Source: Alistipes excrementigallinarum
Lineage (GTDB): Bacteria > Bacteroidota > Bacteroidia > Bacteroidales > Rikenellaceae
DNA: 64,000 nucleotides
NCBI GenBank assembly: GCA_019112825.1
Contig: DXIP01000020.1
Span: 1 to 64,000, forward strand
Direction of reading: 5' to 3'
Below, piece by piece: positions 17,281 to 25,684 of the stretch. Under the pieces are notes generated by a model. The model saw nothing but the letters and a program-made list of their open reading frames with translations, made no database searches and had not been told where the DNA came from. Position numbers and translations under genes: made by a program. Every line of letters starts with the position of its first letter. Within the stretch, counting starts at the first letter, position 1.

Positions 17281-18735
17281 TTACCGCCGACGCTGCAGCT
17301 GCCGGCGCACCAGGCCGACCACCTCGCCGAAGGCCTCGAGCCGGAAGAGGGCCGACAGCCCGACATAGACCGCCACGCCGACCACCACCTCGAGCACCAG
17401 CCGCAGCAGGTCGTTGGCGGGGCCGTAGAGCTCCGTCAGTCGCACGAGCAGGAACATGAGCGCCGTCACCGCCGCCACGGGAAGCAGCGTGCGGAGGAAG
17501 CGTCCGAAGGTGAAGAGCGTAAGGCGCAGCGAGGCGGCCACGTTGATGAGCATCTCGAGCAGCCCGTAGAGGGCCAGTCCCCAGACGACGGCCATCACGC
17601 TGCGGGGAATCGTCACGATGAAAATCACCGTCAGAACGGCCTTCTTGGCCACCTCGAGCCGGAAGATGGTCCTTCCGTCAGCCTTCACCTTCAGCACGTT
17701 GTAGGCCACCATCGCCACCGGCCAGAAGAGGCCCGCAAGACACAGCACCTCGAAGTAGGGCACCGCCGGCAGCCACTGCCGGCCGACCAGCACGGCGAAC
17801 ATGTCCTGTGCAATGGCCGCCATGCCCGCCATGACGGGAAAGAGCGCATAGGCAACCACCATCACAATCTGGCGGTAGCTCTCGGCGAACTTTGCCGCAT
17901 CGTGCTTGATTTTGGCCAGCGCCGGGAAGATGACCCCCTGCACGGCCTGCATGGTCGAGGTGATGGGCAGGTCCTTGAGCTTCTGCGCCTGGTCGTAGCT
18001 GCCCAGCGTCGCCGGGGTGTAGAGCTTGCCGATGAAGAGCTGCGGAATCTTTGTGTAGAGCGCTGCGAAGAGGTCGGAGGCCATCAGGCTGAAGCTGTAG
18101 GGGGCCATGCGGCGCAGCGAACCGACGCTCCAGCTACCCGACGGGCGCCACGAGCTGAGCCACCAGAGCAGCAGTGCCCGCACGGCCATCTGCAGCACCC
18201 GCTGCGCCACGATGCTCCAGACGCCGAAGCCGGCCAGCGCCAGCGCCACGGCCGCCACGCCGCTCACCAGCGAGGCGGCGAAGGTGACCTTCGAGAGCAG
18301 GGCGAAGCGGAACTGCCGCGTGAAGAGCGTCTGCTGGATGACGCACAGGGCATTGACCGGCAGCAGCAGGAAGAAGACCGGAGCAAGGGCCGTCAGCTCG
18401 GGCATGGCGTAGTAGCGCGCCAGAAGCGGCGAAAGGGCCACCAGCAGCAGGTAGAGCGCCACCGACACCGTCACGTTGAAGAGGAAGACCGACTTGTAGT
18501 CCTCCTGCAGCGGCGAGGTGCGGCGCACAAGCGTCTGCGAGAAGCCGCTGTCGACGACCACCAGCGCAAAGGTCGAGAAGACGGTCAAAATAGCAATCAG
18601 ACCGAAGTCCTCGCGCGTGAGCAAGCGCAGCACGACGATGCTCACCCCCATCTGGAGGAGCATCGTACCGACCTTCTCGCCGATACTCCACGCCACGCCG
18701 CGCGCAACCTTGACCTTCAGCTCACCGCTGCCCAT
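17281..18735 (-). CDS. Lipopolysaccharide/oligosaccharide flippase (MOP superfamily, Wzx-like)
   Basis: 484 residues, nearly all hydrophobic, with about 12-14 membrane segments. The N-terminus (KVARGVAWSIGEKVGTMLLQ) and the internal LVRRTSPLQEDYKSVFLFN stretch are typical of Wzx/polysaccharide transporters of the MATE/MOP group. They move lipid-linked glycan across the inner membrane. The C-terminus is Arg-rich (RRQLQRRR). No glycosyltransferase genes are nearby, so the substrate is unknown. Convergent with buk; 74 bases separate it from the upstream pyk gene, so it may be cotranscribed with pyk. Confidence 0.85.
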   Translation of the reverse strand: MGSGELKVKVARGVAWSIGEKVGTMLLQMGVSIVVLRLLTREDFGLIAILTVFSTFALVVVDSGFSQTLVRRTSPLQEDYKSVFLFNVTVSVALYLLLVALSPLLARYYAMPELTALAPVFFLLLPVNALCVIQQTLFTRQFRFALLSKVTFAASLVSGVAAVALALAGFGVWSIVAQRVLQMAVRALLLWWLSSWRPSGSWSVGSLRRMAPYSFSLMASDLFAALYTKIPQLFIGKLYTPATLGSYDQAQKLKDLPITSTMQAVQGVIFPALAKIKHDAAKFAESYRQIVMVVAYALFPVMAGMAAIAQDMFAVLVGRQWLPAVPYFEVLCLAGLFWPVAMVAYNVLKVKADGRTIFRLEVAKKAVLTVIFIVTIPRSVMAVVWGLALYGLLEMLINVAASLRLTLFTFGRFLRTLLPVAAVTALMFLLVRLTELYGPANDLLRLVLEVVVGVAVYVGLSALFRLEAFGEVVGLVRRQLQRRR

Positions 18736-18809
18736 CGTCGTACCCCCTTTCAGCTACTGGTTTCTTCGCTTGTCCGTTCGCTCCATACGCCCTCCGACCG
18801 GTCCGCAGG

Positions 18810-20285
18810 TCAGCGCACCATGCCGGCGGCAATCTCCTCGTTACGGTGACGGATGTTGCGCACGTTGGCCAGCTCGACATACGACGCGCCGCCGTCGGGA
18901 CCGAAGCTGCCGCCGACGATGGCCAGCAGGTCCTCCTCGTCGAGCTTCGTATACTGGTCGATGAACTCCATGGCGTCGATGAGGAAGTGGTACTTGTCGT
19001 TGACCTGCTGGTTGCGCAGGATGGCCACCACGCCGTACGAGAGGCCCAGGATGCGCTGTGCATGGCGCTGGTAGCAGACCGCCACGACGGGCTTGCGGCC
19101 GCGGAAGGCGGCCACGTAGCGGCCCGTACGCCCCGTCTTGGTGTCGAGCACCACATAGCGCACCGGCAGGTTGGTGCTGGCGCGGACCACCGTACGGGCC
19201 AGCTGGGCAGTGATTTCGTGGTTGACCGAGACCATGTTCATGTCAATCATCGGGGCGAAGTGCGTCTCGTCGCGCTCAATCTCGCGCGCCACGCGCGACA
19301 TCGTCTCGACGGCCTGCACGGGATAGTCGCCCATGGCCGTCTCGTCGCTCAGCATCACGGCATCGACCCGTTCGTAGATGGCGCTCGCCACGTCGCTCAC
19401 CTCGGCCCGCGTCGGGCGGGGGTTCTTCACCATCGAGTAGAGCATCTGCGTGGCGATAATCACCGGGCGCTTGGCGGCGATGCACTTCTCGACGATGCGG
19501 CGCTGCGTATTGGGAATCGCCTCGGCCGGCAGCTCGACACCCAGGTCGCCGCGGGCCACCATGATGCCGTACGACGCCTCGATAATCTCGTCGATGTTGT
19601 TCAGACCCTCCTGGTTCTCGATTTTCGAGATAATCTTAATCGGGCTCCGGTGCGCGTCGAGAATCTCCTGCACGGCGGCCACGTCGCGGGCGCTGCGCAC
19701 GAACGAGTGGGCGATGAAGTCGACATCGTTGCGCACGGCCCACTCGATGAAGCGGCGGTCCTTCTCCGTAACCGACGGAAGGTCAATCGAGACGCCCGGC
19801 ACGTTGACGCTCTTGCGCGAGCGCATGCAGCCACCCACCGTAAATTCGCAGCGGAGCTCATCGTCGCTCTTCTCCAGGACGCGAATCTCCATCTCGCCGT
19901 CGGCGATGAGCATGCGCGCCCCGACGGGGATGTCGCGGACGATGGTCGGGACGTTCATGTAGACCACCTTGCGCGTAGTGAGGTCGTCGCCCATCGAGCC
20001 GCGGACGCTCACGATGTCGCCCACCTGGAAGTGGATGCCGTTGCCGTACTCCTCGGCGATGGTCGTCACCCGAATCTCGGGGCCCTTGGTATCTATCATA
20101 ATCGGAATGGAGGGGTTGACGCGGTGCACCGTCTCCACGATGCGCGTGGCGCTCTCCTCGCTCACGTGGGCCGAGTTGATGCGCACGACATCCATACCTG
20201 CATCGTAGAGCTCCTGGACAAACTGTTCGGTGCAACGGAAATCCGACATCGTCGCAACCACCTTGGTTCTTTTCTTTCTGTACAT
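18810..20285 (-). CDS. pyk: Pyruvate kinase
   Basis: 491 residues from the ATG at 20285 (MYRKKRTKVVATMSD); a longer frame runs back through aroQ and is rejected. The TIM barrel and the catalytic stretch MIDTKGPEIRV are intact, as are SKIENQEGLNNIDEII, MVARGDLGVELP and RPTRAEVSDVASAIYERVDAVMLSDETAMG. The RINSAHV motif in place of RxNFSHG is usual in Bacteroidota enzymes. It converts phosphoenolpyruvate and ADP to pyruvate and ATP in glycolysis. aroQ ends 11 bases upstream, so the two are likely cotranscribed, linking genes that both draw on PEP-derived metabolism. Confidence 0.96.
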   Translation of the reverse strand: MYRKKRTKVVATMSDFRCTEQFVQELYDAGMDVVRINSAHVSEESATRIVETVHRVNPSIPIMIDTKGPEIRVTTIAEEYGNGIHFQVGDIVSVRGSMGDDLTTRKVVYMNVPTIVRDIPVGARMLIADGEMEIRVLEKSDDELRCEFTVGGCMRSRKSVNVPGVSIDLPSVTEKDRRFIEWAVRNDVDFIAHSFVRSARDVAAVQEILDAHRSPIKIISKIENQEGLNNIDEIIEASYGIMVARGDLGVELPAEAIPNTQRRIVEKCIAAKRPVIIATQMLYSMVKNPRPTRAEVSDVASAIYERVDAVMLSDETAMGDYPVQAVETMSRVAREIERDETHFAPMIDMNMVSVNHEITAQLARTVVRASTNLPVRYVVLDTKTGRTGRYVAAFRGRKPVVAVCYQRHAQRILGLSYGVVAILRNQQVNDKYHFLIDAMEFIDQYTKLDEEDLLAIVGGSFGPDGGASYVELANVRNIRHRNEEIAAGMVR

Positions 20286-20296
20286 GTATTGTCTCG

Positions 20297-20734
20297 TTAA
20301 ATCTGTTGTTCGTTTCGTTTGAGCCTCAGCGCCTCGACACCCAGCAGGTAGGAGTCCATGCCGAACCCCATGATGGAGCCCGCCACGACGGGGGCCAGCA
20401 GCGAGGTGTGGCGGAACTCCTCGCGGGCGAGAATCGACGAGATGTGGACCTCGACAACCGGCACCGCAACCGCATCGACCGCATCGCGCAGCGCCACGGA
20501 GGTATGGGTATAGCCGCCGGCGTTGAGCACCACCCCGTCGCACGTCTGCTCGGCGCGCTGGAGCGCATCGATGAGTTCCCCCTCGACGTTGGACTGGAAG
20601 TGGATGAATTCGACGTCGGGATAGCGTTCCGCAAGGCGTCGCATGAGGTCGTCGAGCGTCTCCGCGCCGTAGACCGCGCGGTCGCGCCGCCCCTGCAGAT
20701 TGAGGTTGGGACCGTTGAGAATCAGAATCTTCAT
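20297..20734 (-). CDS. aroQ: 3-dehydroquinate dehydratase, type II
   Basis: 145 residues from the ATG at 20734 (MKILILNGPNLNLQG), the typical type II start and length. Visible family motifs: NGPNLNLQGRR, the FxSNxEGEL region (HFQSNVEGELIDALQ), LNAGGYTHTSVALRDA and EVHISSILAREEFRH with the catalytic His. The active-site Tyr that usually follows the NLNLLG-type loop is likely the one in AVYGAET. It makes 3-dehydroshikimate in the shikimate pathway. aroA and aroC occur in the same window at 56.7-59 kb. A -7 box lies 50 bases upstream. Confidence 0.95.
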   Translation of the reverse strand: MKILILNGPNLNLQGRRDRAVYGAETLDDLMRRLAERYPDVEFIHFQSNVEGELIDALQRAEQTCDGVVLNAGGYTHTSVALRDAVDAVAVPVVEVHISSILAREEFRHTSLLAPVVAGSIMGFGMDSYLLGVEALRLKRNEQQI

Positions 20735-20783
20735 CGTTGGACTGAGGCTGCGGTCCCGCTCCGCGGCGGGACCATTCTCCGGG

Positions 20784-20791
20784 CAAAGATA
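20784..20791 (-). promoter_or_regulatory. -7 box for aroQ-pyk
   Basis: Minus-strand TATCTTTG, 50 bases upstream of the aroQ ATG, in an A+T-rich divergent intergenic region. Confidence 0.5.
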
Positions 20792-20814
20792 CAACATTAT
20801 TCGATTATTTTCGA

Positions 20815-20822
20815 TACCTTTG
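20815..20822 (+). promoter_or_regulatory. -7 box for thiL
   Basis: TACCTTTG, 97 bases upstream of the thiL ATG, divergent from the aroQ box with 23 bases between them. Confidence 0.45.
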
Positions 20823-20919
20823 CGTGACGTTTCGGTTCCGACGCTGCAGCTGCACGGCGGGGCATCTCCCTCGCGCAAGCAGCCGCGCGCCGCACAGAGA
20901 CAAAAGCAAACAGACCACC

Positions 20920-21858
20920 ATGACCGAATTCGGATTCATCGACCACATACGCACGCTCTTCGCCGCGCTGCCCGACAACGGCTTCGAGGGCATCGGCGAC
21001 GACTGCGCCGTACTGCCGCTCCAGGGCGGCGAATCGTTGCTCTTCACGGCCGACCTGCTGACCGAGGGGGTGCACTTCCTGCGCCACGCAACCACGGCCC
21101 GCGAGCTGGGCTGCAAATCGCTTGCCGTCAATCTGAGCGACGTTGCCGCCATGGGGGGCCGCCCCGTAGCGACGCTCCTCTCCATCGCGCTGCCGGCCGA
21201 TGCTGCCGGGGCGTGGGCTGAGGAGTTCATGGAGGGCTACCGTGCGCTCTCCGAAGAGTACGGAGTCGCCCTCATCGGAGGCGACACGACCGCCTCGAAG
21301 GGGGGTGTCACCATCAACGTGACGGCCATCGGCCGGGCCGCCGACGGCTGCATCAAGCGGCGCAGCGGCGCCCGCCCGGGCGACGTGCTGCTCACGGCCG
21401 GGCTGCTGGGCGAATCGGGCGCCGGGCTGCAGGACCTGCTCCAGGGGCGCTGCGACACGCCCTGCGCCGCCATCCACCGCATGCCCCGTCCCCAGGTAGA
21501 CGAGGGGCTCTGGCTCGGCACGAGGAGCGAGGTGACGGCCATGATGGACCTCTCGGACGGTCTGGCCTCGGACGTGCGCCACATCATGGAGTGCTCGGGC
21601 GTCGGCGCCGACATCGACCTGGAGCGCATCCCGACCGCCCCGGGCATCGACCTGCGGACGGCGGCCTGCGCCGGCGAGGACTACAAGCTGCTGCTCTGCG
21701 CCGAGGCGTCGGGGGTCGATTCGCTCATGGAGGCCTTCGAGGCCCGCTTCGGGGCGCCGCTCTACCCGCTGGGCCGCATCACCGGAACGCACGAGCTGCG
21801 CTGGTGCGAGCACGGCACGCCCAGTCCGCTCGACTGGCAGGGGTTCCACCACTACTGA
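20920..21858 (+). CDS. thiL: Thiamine-monophosphate kinase
   Basis: 312 residues from the ATG at 20920 (MTEFGFIDHIRTLF). It has the AIR-synthase/ThiL fold: GIGDDCAVLP at the N-terminus, LFTADLLTEGVHFL, AVNLSDVAAMGGRP, LIGGDTTAS, and MDLSDGLASDVRHI with CAGEDYKLLL. Together these bind ATP, Mg and thiamine phosphate. The enzyme makes thiamine diphosphate, the cofactor required by the pyruvate:ferredoxin oxidoreductase encoded at 44.8 kb. No other thi gene or THI-box riboswitch is visible next to it. Transcribed alone; a strong terminator follows. Confidence 0.95.
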   Translation: MTEFGFIDHIRTLFAALPDNGFEGIGDDCAVLPLQGGESLLFTADLLTEGVHFLRHATTARELGCKSLAVNLSDVAAMGGRPVATLLSIALPADAAGAWAEEFMEGYRALSEEYGVALIGGDTTASKGGVTINVTAIGRAADGCIKRRSGARPGDVLLTAGLLGESGAGLQDLLQGRCDTPCAAIHRMPRPQVDEGLWLGTRSEVTAMMDLSDGLASDVRHIMECSGVGADIDLERIPTAPGIDLRTAACAGEDYKLLLCAEASGVDSLMEAFEARFGAPLYPLGRITGTHELRWCEHGTPSPLDWQGFHHY

Positions 21859-22205
21859 CACGCTCCGCAACCGGCTCCGCCGCACACCGCCGCCCCGTCG
21901 CACGGTTATCCACAACAGCACGATACTCCACCAGATGAAGCTGCGCGGCACATCCAAAAGCCGCGCAGTCCCGAAAATAAAGAGGAGAGCGTCTTCGGAC
22001 GCTCTCCCCTGTTTTTTATCGCTTTCGTATCCCGTTCGGACACCCCACACGGCCTGCCCTGTCCGACCCGGTGCTTCTTCAACGCAGCACGGTCTGTCTG
22101 GCTCTCCCGATTCATCAATCGGGGCCTGTCCTGTCCAGCCCCTCCCCTGTCACTGCCCGGCGCCCACAAGCCTCACGCAACCCGGCCCCGGAGCCTGCCG
22201 GCCGC
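21859..22205. other. Non-coding gap after thiL
   Basis: It contains the terminator at 21984-22007. The rest (22020-22200) is C-rich with scattered CCTGTCC/CCGGCCC motifs and no recognisable gene or promoter. Confidence 0.4.
21984..22007 (+). terminator. Intrinsic terminator after thiL
   Basis: A 10-base stem GGAGAGCGTC with a UUCG tetraloop, followed at 22011 by GTTTTTTAT. The upstream A-run gives partial function on the minus strand too. Confidence 0.85.
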
Positions 22206-22481
22206 TCAATCATCCATGAGGAAGACCCGCTCGTCGCGCCGCTGCATGCCGTAGCGCTCGCGGGCATACTCCTCGAGGTAGTCGTCGTAGCGCAGCCGCT
22301 CGACGAGCGTGCTGTCCTGGGCTATTTTCTCGCGATACTCCTCGGCCTGACGCCGCAGCGTCCCGATTTGCCCCTTGATTTTCACGGCATGGACCAGATT
22401 GCGCCCCACCACGAAGAGCATGAAGAGCACCACGACGGTGGTCAGAAACCGCCAGAACTTGCGTCCGAAATGGAGGGTCAT
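22206..22481 (-). CDS. FtsB/DivIC-type septum formation initiator protein
   Basis: 91 residues from the ATG at 22481 (MTLHFGRKFWRF). A short basic cytoplasmic start is followed by one membrane segment (about 12-30, LTTVVVLFMLFVVG), a periplasmic coiled coil (KIKGQIGTLRRQAEEYREKI) and a conserved RLRYDDYLEEYARERYGMQRRDE stretch. This is the layout of FtsB/DivIC, which bridges FtsL and FtsQ in the divisome. It starts 20 bases past the queE stop on the same strand, so it likely belongs to hpt-queE-ftsB. The product is short but complete. Confidence 0.85.
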   Translation of the reverse strand: MTLHFGRKFWRFLTTVVVLFMLFVVGRNLVHAVKIKGQIGTLRRQAEEYREKIAQDSTLVERLRYDDYLEEYARERYGMQRRDERVFLMDD

Positions 22482-22501
22482 CTTCGATTGGGACAGAGGG
22501 G

Positions 22502-23146
22502 TTAAGGAATGTGCATGTACTTGTGCGACTGGATGGAGATGTTCCAGCGCGGGTTGGCCTTGACGTACTCGACCAGCAGCGGCATCACCTGCTCCGAGAC
22601 GCTCCATTCGGGCTGTACGTAGAGCCGGCACTCGGGACGCACGCGGGCGGCATTCTGCTCGGCCCACGCAAAATCCTCGGCCCGCTCGACAATCACCTTC
22701 AGCTCGTCGGCACGCACATAGGCCTCCTCCAGAGGGGGCTGCTGCCGTTTGGGCGAGAGGCATACCCAGTCGAACTCGCCGCTGAAGGGGTGCGAACCCG
22801 AAGTTTCGAGGAAGAGCTCAAGCCCCCGGGCGTGCAGCTCCGAGGTCAGCACGCCGAGCGGATAGAGCAGCGGCTCGCCGCCCGTGACCACGACGGCCTG
22901 CGCCGCACAGGCCGTGGCCCGCGCAACGATGGTTGCCACCTCGACCGGAGGATAGAGGCGCGGATTCCACGTATACTTGGCGTCGCACCAGCGGCACCCC
23001 ACGTCGCAGCCGCCCAGGCGGATGAAGTAGGCCGCCTTGCCCGTATGGTACCCCTCGCCCTGGATGGTATAGAAATCCTCGACCAGCGGAAGCAGCCGCC
23101 CGCCGTCGAGCAGCTCCACGATGTTGTTCGTCACCTCGCCCATCAT
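22502..23146 (-). CDS. queE: 7-carboxy-7-deazaguanine synthase (radical SAM)
   Basis: 214 residues from the ATG at 23146 (MMGEVTNN), which overlaps the hpt stop. The radical-SAM signature C-X3-C-X2-C is seen in GGCDVGCRWCDAKYTW. Upstream is the QueE-typical EDFYTIQGEGYHTGKAAYFIRLGG, and GGEPLL and LFLETSG complete the SAM-binding motifs. It converts 6-carboxy-tetrahydropterin to 7-carboxy-7-deazaguanine, an early step of queuosine synthesis. No other que gene is in the window. The coupling to hpt, also a purine-base gene, may be incidental. Confidence 0.93.
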   Translation of the reverse strand: MMGEVTNNIVELLDGGRLLPLVEDFYTIQGEGYHTGKAAYFIRLGGCDVGCRWCDAKYTWNPRLYPPVEVATIVARATACAAQAVVVTGGEPLLYPLGVLTSELHARGLELFLETSGSHPFSGEFDWVCLSPKRQQPPLEEAYVRADELKVIVERAEDFAWAEQNAARVRPECRLYVQPEWSVSEQVMPLLVEYVKANPRWNISIQSHKYMHIP

Positions 23147-23685
23147 TCGGTCACCACGTAGATATCCTTCAGATTGCGGCCCAACTGGTTGTAGTCCAGA
23201 CCGTAGCCCACGATGAACTCGTTGCCGATTTCCATCGCCCGGTAATCGATGGGAATCTGCTTGCGGTAGGAGCCCGGCTTGAAGAAGAGCGTGCAGACGG
23301 CGATGCTCGCCGGATGGAGTTTCTCCAGGTCGCGAACCATCCGCTCGATGCTCTCGCCCGTGTCGACGATGTCCTCGACGATAATCACGTGGCGCCCCTC
23401 GAGCGACTGGTTGAGTCCGATGAGGCACTTCACGTCGCCCGTGGTCTGGGTTCCTTCATACGAGGCCAGCTTGACGAACGACAGCTCGCTGTTGAACTCG
23501 ATTTTCTTGATGAGGTCGCTCATGAACATGAACGAACCGTTCAGCACCCCGACAAAAAGCGGCGTATCCTTGTCGGCATAGTCCGCATTGATGCGCTGCG
23601 CGACGGCCGTGACCGCCTCGTCGATTTTCGCGGCGGGAATCATGACCCGGAACTTCCGGTCGTGAAGTTTGATGACCTTATCCAT
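23143..23685 (-). CDS. hpt: Hypoxanthine phosphoribosyltransferase
   Basis: 180 residues. The type I phosphoribosyltransferase fold is shown by FVGVLNGSFMFMSDLI, VKLASYEGTQTTG, and the PRPP loop VIIVEDIVDTGESIERM. FFKPGSYRKQIPIDY and VGYGLDYNQLGRNLKDIYVV close the purine-binding hood. It salvages hypoxanthine (and usually guanine) to the nucleotide using PRPP. First gene of a probable hpt-queE-ftsB operon, with ATGA coupling to queE and a -7 box 32 bases upstream. Confidence 0.95.
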   Translation of the reverse strand: MDKVIKLHDRKFRVMIPAAKIDEAVTAVAQRINADYADKDTPLFVGVLNGSFMFMSDLIKKIEFNSELSFVKLASYEGTQTTGDVKCLIGLNQSLEGRHVIIVEDIVDTGESIERMVRDLEKLHPASIAVCTLFFKPGSYRKQIPIDYRAMEIGNEFIVGYGLDYNQLGRNLKDIYVVTE

Positions 23686-23716
23686 TGACTTCGGTGGGTT
23701 TTATTCGATAATAGCG

Positions 23717-23724
23717 CAAAATTA
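23717..23724 (-). promoter_or_regulatory. -7 box for hpt operon
   Basis: Minus-strand TAATTTTG, 31 bases upstream of the hpt ATG. Confidence 0.45.
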
Positions 23725-23800
23725 ACAATCTTGGCGCAAGAAACGAAGTTTTTACGGCGAAAAAAGTCGGCCGTGTACAAAAAGCGTGCCCCGGAATGCA

Positions 23801-23832
23801 GCGAAGACCGCCCCTCGGGGAGCGGTCTTCGC
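23801..23832 (-). terminator. Terminator at the end of the rnf operon
   Basis: GCGAAGACCGC at 23801-23811 pairs perfectly with 23822-23832; CCCC/GGGG extends the stem inward. It lies 20 bases past the rnfA stop. The nearest U-run on the minus strand is about 15 bases further. Confidence 0.75.
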
Positions 23833-23852
23833 GGTGGAACCGTTGCCGGGTC

Positions 23853-24431
23853 TCAGACCAGACCCGAAAAGCCCATGAAGGCCATGGCCAGAATGCTGGC
23901 CGTGATGAGCGCGATGGGGACACCGCGGAAGCCTTTGGGAACCTCCTCGAACTCCAGACGCTCGCGGATGCCGGCGAAGAGCACCAGCGCCAGAGCAAAG
24001 CCCAGAGCCGTCGAGACCGAGTAGGCAACGCTCTGCAGCAGGTTGAACTCCTTCTGAATCATCAGGATGGCCACACCCAGCACGGCGCAGTTGGTCGTGA
24101 TGAGCGGCAGGAAGATGCCCAGCGCCTGATAGAGCGACGGAGAGAGTTTCTTGAGCATGATTTCGACCATCTGCACCAGAGCCGCGATGACCAGGATGAA
24201 GACAATCGTCTGCATGTATTCGATGTGGAGCGGCACCAGGATGTAGGTCTGGATGGGCCACGCCACCACGGCCGTAAGCGCCATGACGAAGGTCACGGCG
24301 GCGCCCATGCCCAGCGACGTCTCAACCTTCGACGAGACGCCGAGGAAGGGGCAGATGCCGAGGAACTGCGCCAGCACGACGTTGTTGACGAAGATGGCGC
24401 CGATAATGATTGCGAAATAGGATATTTCCAT
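23853..24431 (-). CDS. rnfA: Rnf electron transport complex subunit A
   Basis: 192 residues with six membrane segments. The family signature is seen at the start (FAIIIGAIFVNNVVLAQFLGICPFLGVS) and in FLPLITTNCAVLGVAIL. RnfA and RnfE are homologous inverted-topology subunits that together bind a membrane [2Fe-2S] cluster through a Cys each (FLGICPFLG here). Last gene of the operon, 2 bases after the rnfE stop. Rnf oxidises reduced ferredoxin, reduces NAD and pumps Na+ or H+. Ferredoxin would come from the PFOR at 44.8 kb. Confidence 0.96.
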   Translation of the reverse strand: MEISYFAIIIGAIFVNNVVLAQFLGICPFLGVSSKVETSLGMGAAVTFVMALTAVVAWPIQTYILVPLHIEYMQTIVFILVIAALVQMVEIMLKKLSPSLYQALGIFLPLITTNCAVLGVAILMIQKEFNLLQSVAYSVSTALGFALALVLFAGIRERLEFEEVPKGFRGVPIALITASILAMAFMGFSGLV

Positions 24432-24433
24432 GG

Positions 24434-25018
24434 CTACTTCTTGGCTAATTTATTGAACAGGACCATCAGGTATCCGAGCGTGAGGAAGCCGCCCGGCGCA
24501 AGGACGAAGACCAGCGGCATGACATCCGCGATGCCGAGGTTGATGCCGAAGATGGCACCGCTGCCCAGAACCTCGCGCACGGCGCCGATGACCGTCAGCG
24601 AGAGGGTGAATCCCAGACCGATGCCCACACCGTCGAGCATCGAGTCGAAGGGCGAGTTCTTCGAGGCGAAGGCCTCGGCGCGGCCCAGGATGATGCAGTT
24701 CACCACAATGAGCGGGATGAAGACGCCCAGCGCCTTGTAGAGCCCCGGAACGAAGGCCTCCATGAGCATCTGGATGATGGTCACGAACGAGGCGATGACC
24801 ACGATGAAGGCCGGGATGCGGACCTTGTCGGGGATGATGTTCTTGATGAGCGAAATCACCAGGTTCGACATGATGAGCACCGCCATGGTGGCCAGACCCA
24901 TACCCATGCCGTTGGCCGCCGAGGTGGTCGTACCGAGCGTCGGGCACATGCCCAGCACCAGTACAAAGGTCGGGTTGTTCTTGATGATGCCGCTGAGAAT
25001 GATTTGCAGTTTATTCAT
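24434..25018 (-). CDS. rnfE: Rnf electron transport complex subunit E
   Basis: 194 residues, six membrane segments. Signature stretches are GIIKNNPTFVLVLGMCPTLGTTTSA (with the cluster-binding Cys in GMCPTLG) and GVFIPLIVVNCIILGRAEAFASKN. It is the partner of RnfA in the membrane core. It overlaps rnfG by 8 bases, so translation is coupled. Confidence 0.96.
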   Translation of the reverse strand: MNKLQIILSGIIKNNPTFVLVLGMCPTLGTTTSAANGMGMGLATMAVLIMSNLVISLIKNIIPDKVRIPAFIVVIASFVTIIQMLMEAFVPGLYKALGVFIPLIVVNCIILGRAEAFASKNSPFDSMLDGVGIGLGFTLSLTVIGAVREVLGSGAIFGINLGIADVMPLVFVLAPGGFLTLGYLMVLFNKLAKK

Positions 25019-25667
25019 TTTGACCTCCTTCCTGAGCCGCAGGCTCGTTGTTGGTTTGCTGCGAGGCGCCCGACGCCACGTCGGTGGCGGGTGCGCCCGT
25101 CGCTACGCTCTTGTAGGCCATCCAGGCCCGGTTGACGGCATCGACATAGGCGCGCGACGAGATGGTGGCAGCCGTCAGGGCGTCCACGTCGCCGCCGTCC
25201 TTGCGGACCGCCAGCTTGCCGTCGACGAGCTGCTTATCCTCGAGGCGCTGCCCCTTGACGCTGCCCAGCAGCGGGTTGCCCTCGTCGCACATCTTGGTAC
25301 CGAGGCCCGGGGTCTCGGTCTGCTCCAGCACGTTGATGTTGACCACGCGGCCGTCGGGGTCGAAGCCCACCATCATGCGCACCGCACCGCCGAAGCCCAG
25401 CTTCGACATCGACTGCACGGCATAGCCAGCCACCACGCCGCCCTTCGTGGCGGTGTAGACCGTGATGGGCATCTCGTCGATGGTGAGCTCCTCACTCGTC
25501 GTCTCGTCGAACGGAGGCAGCACCTCGGTCAGCGCCGCCGTCGTGGCGGCCTGCTTCGACTGGGCAATGGGCTCCACGGTAATCATGTTCACCACGCCCA
25601 CACCGGCCGAAGCCACCAGCGTGATGCCGAAGAGCACCGCAACCATGTTCTTAAGTGTACTTTCCAT
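25011..25667 (-). CDS. rnfG: Rnf electron transport complex subunit G (FMN-binding)
   Basis: 218 residues: an N-terminal membrane anchor (about 6-28) and an FMN-binding domain. The covalent-FMN threonine is expected in the motif DALTAATISSRAYVDAV (around 175-190), which matches the (S/T)GATxTS family pattern with a Gly-to-Ala change. ETPGLGTKM is also typical. The C-terminal 35 residues are Ala/Gln/Glu-rich and low complexity. The subunit carries electrons on the outer side of the membrane. Confidence 0.94.
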   Translation of the reverse strand: MESTLKNMVAVLFGITLVASAGVGVVNMITVEPIAQSKQAATTAALTEVLPPFDETTSEELTIDEMPITVYTATKGGVVAGYAVQSMSKLGFGGAVRMMVGFDPDGRVVNINVLEQTETPGLGTKMCDEGNPLLGSVKGQRLEDKQLVDGKLAVRKDGGDVDALTAATISSRAYVDAVNRAWMAYKSVATGAPATDVASGASQQTNNEPAAQEGGQNE

Positions 25668-25684
25668 AATCTTAAGGCCTCCTG

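Noticed and set aside
16951..18849. 632-codon plus-strand frame opposite the flippase gene
   Set aside because: It crosses a strong terminator and mirrors a clear multi-helix membrane protein; the translation is His/Arg/Gln-rich without motifs.
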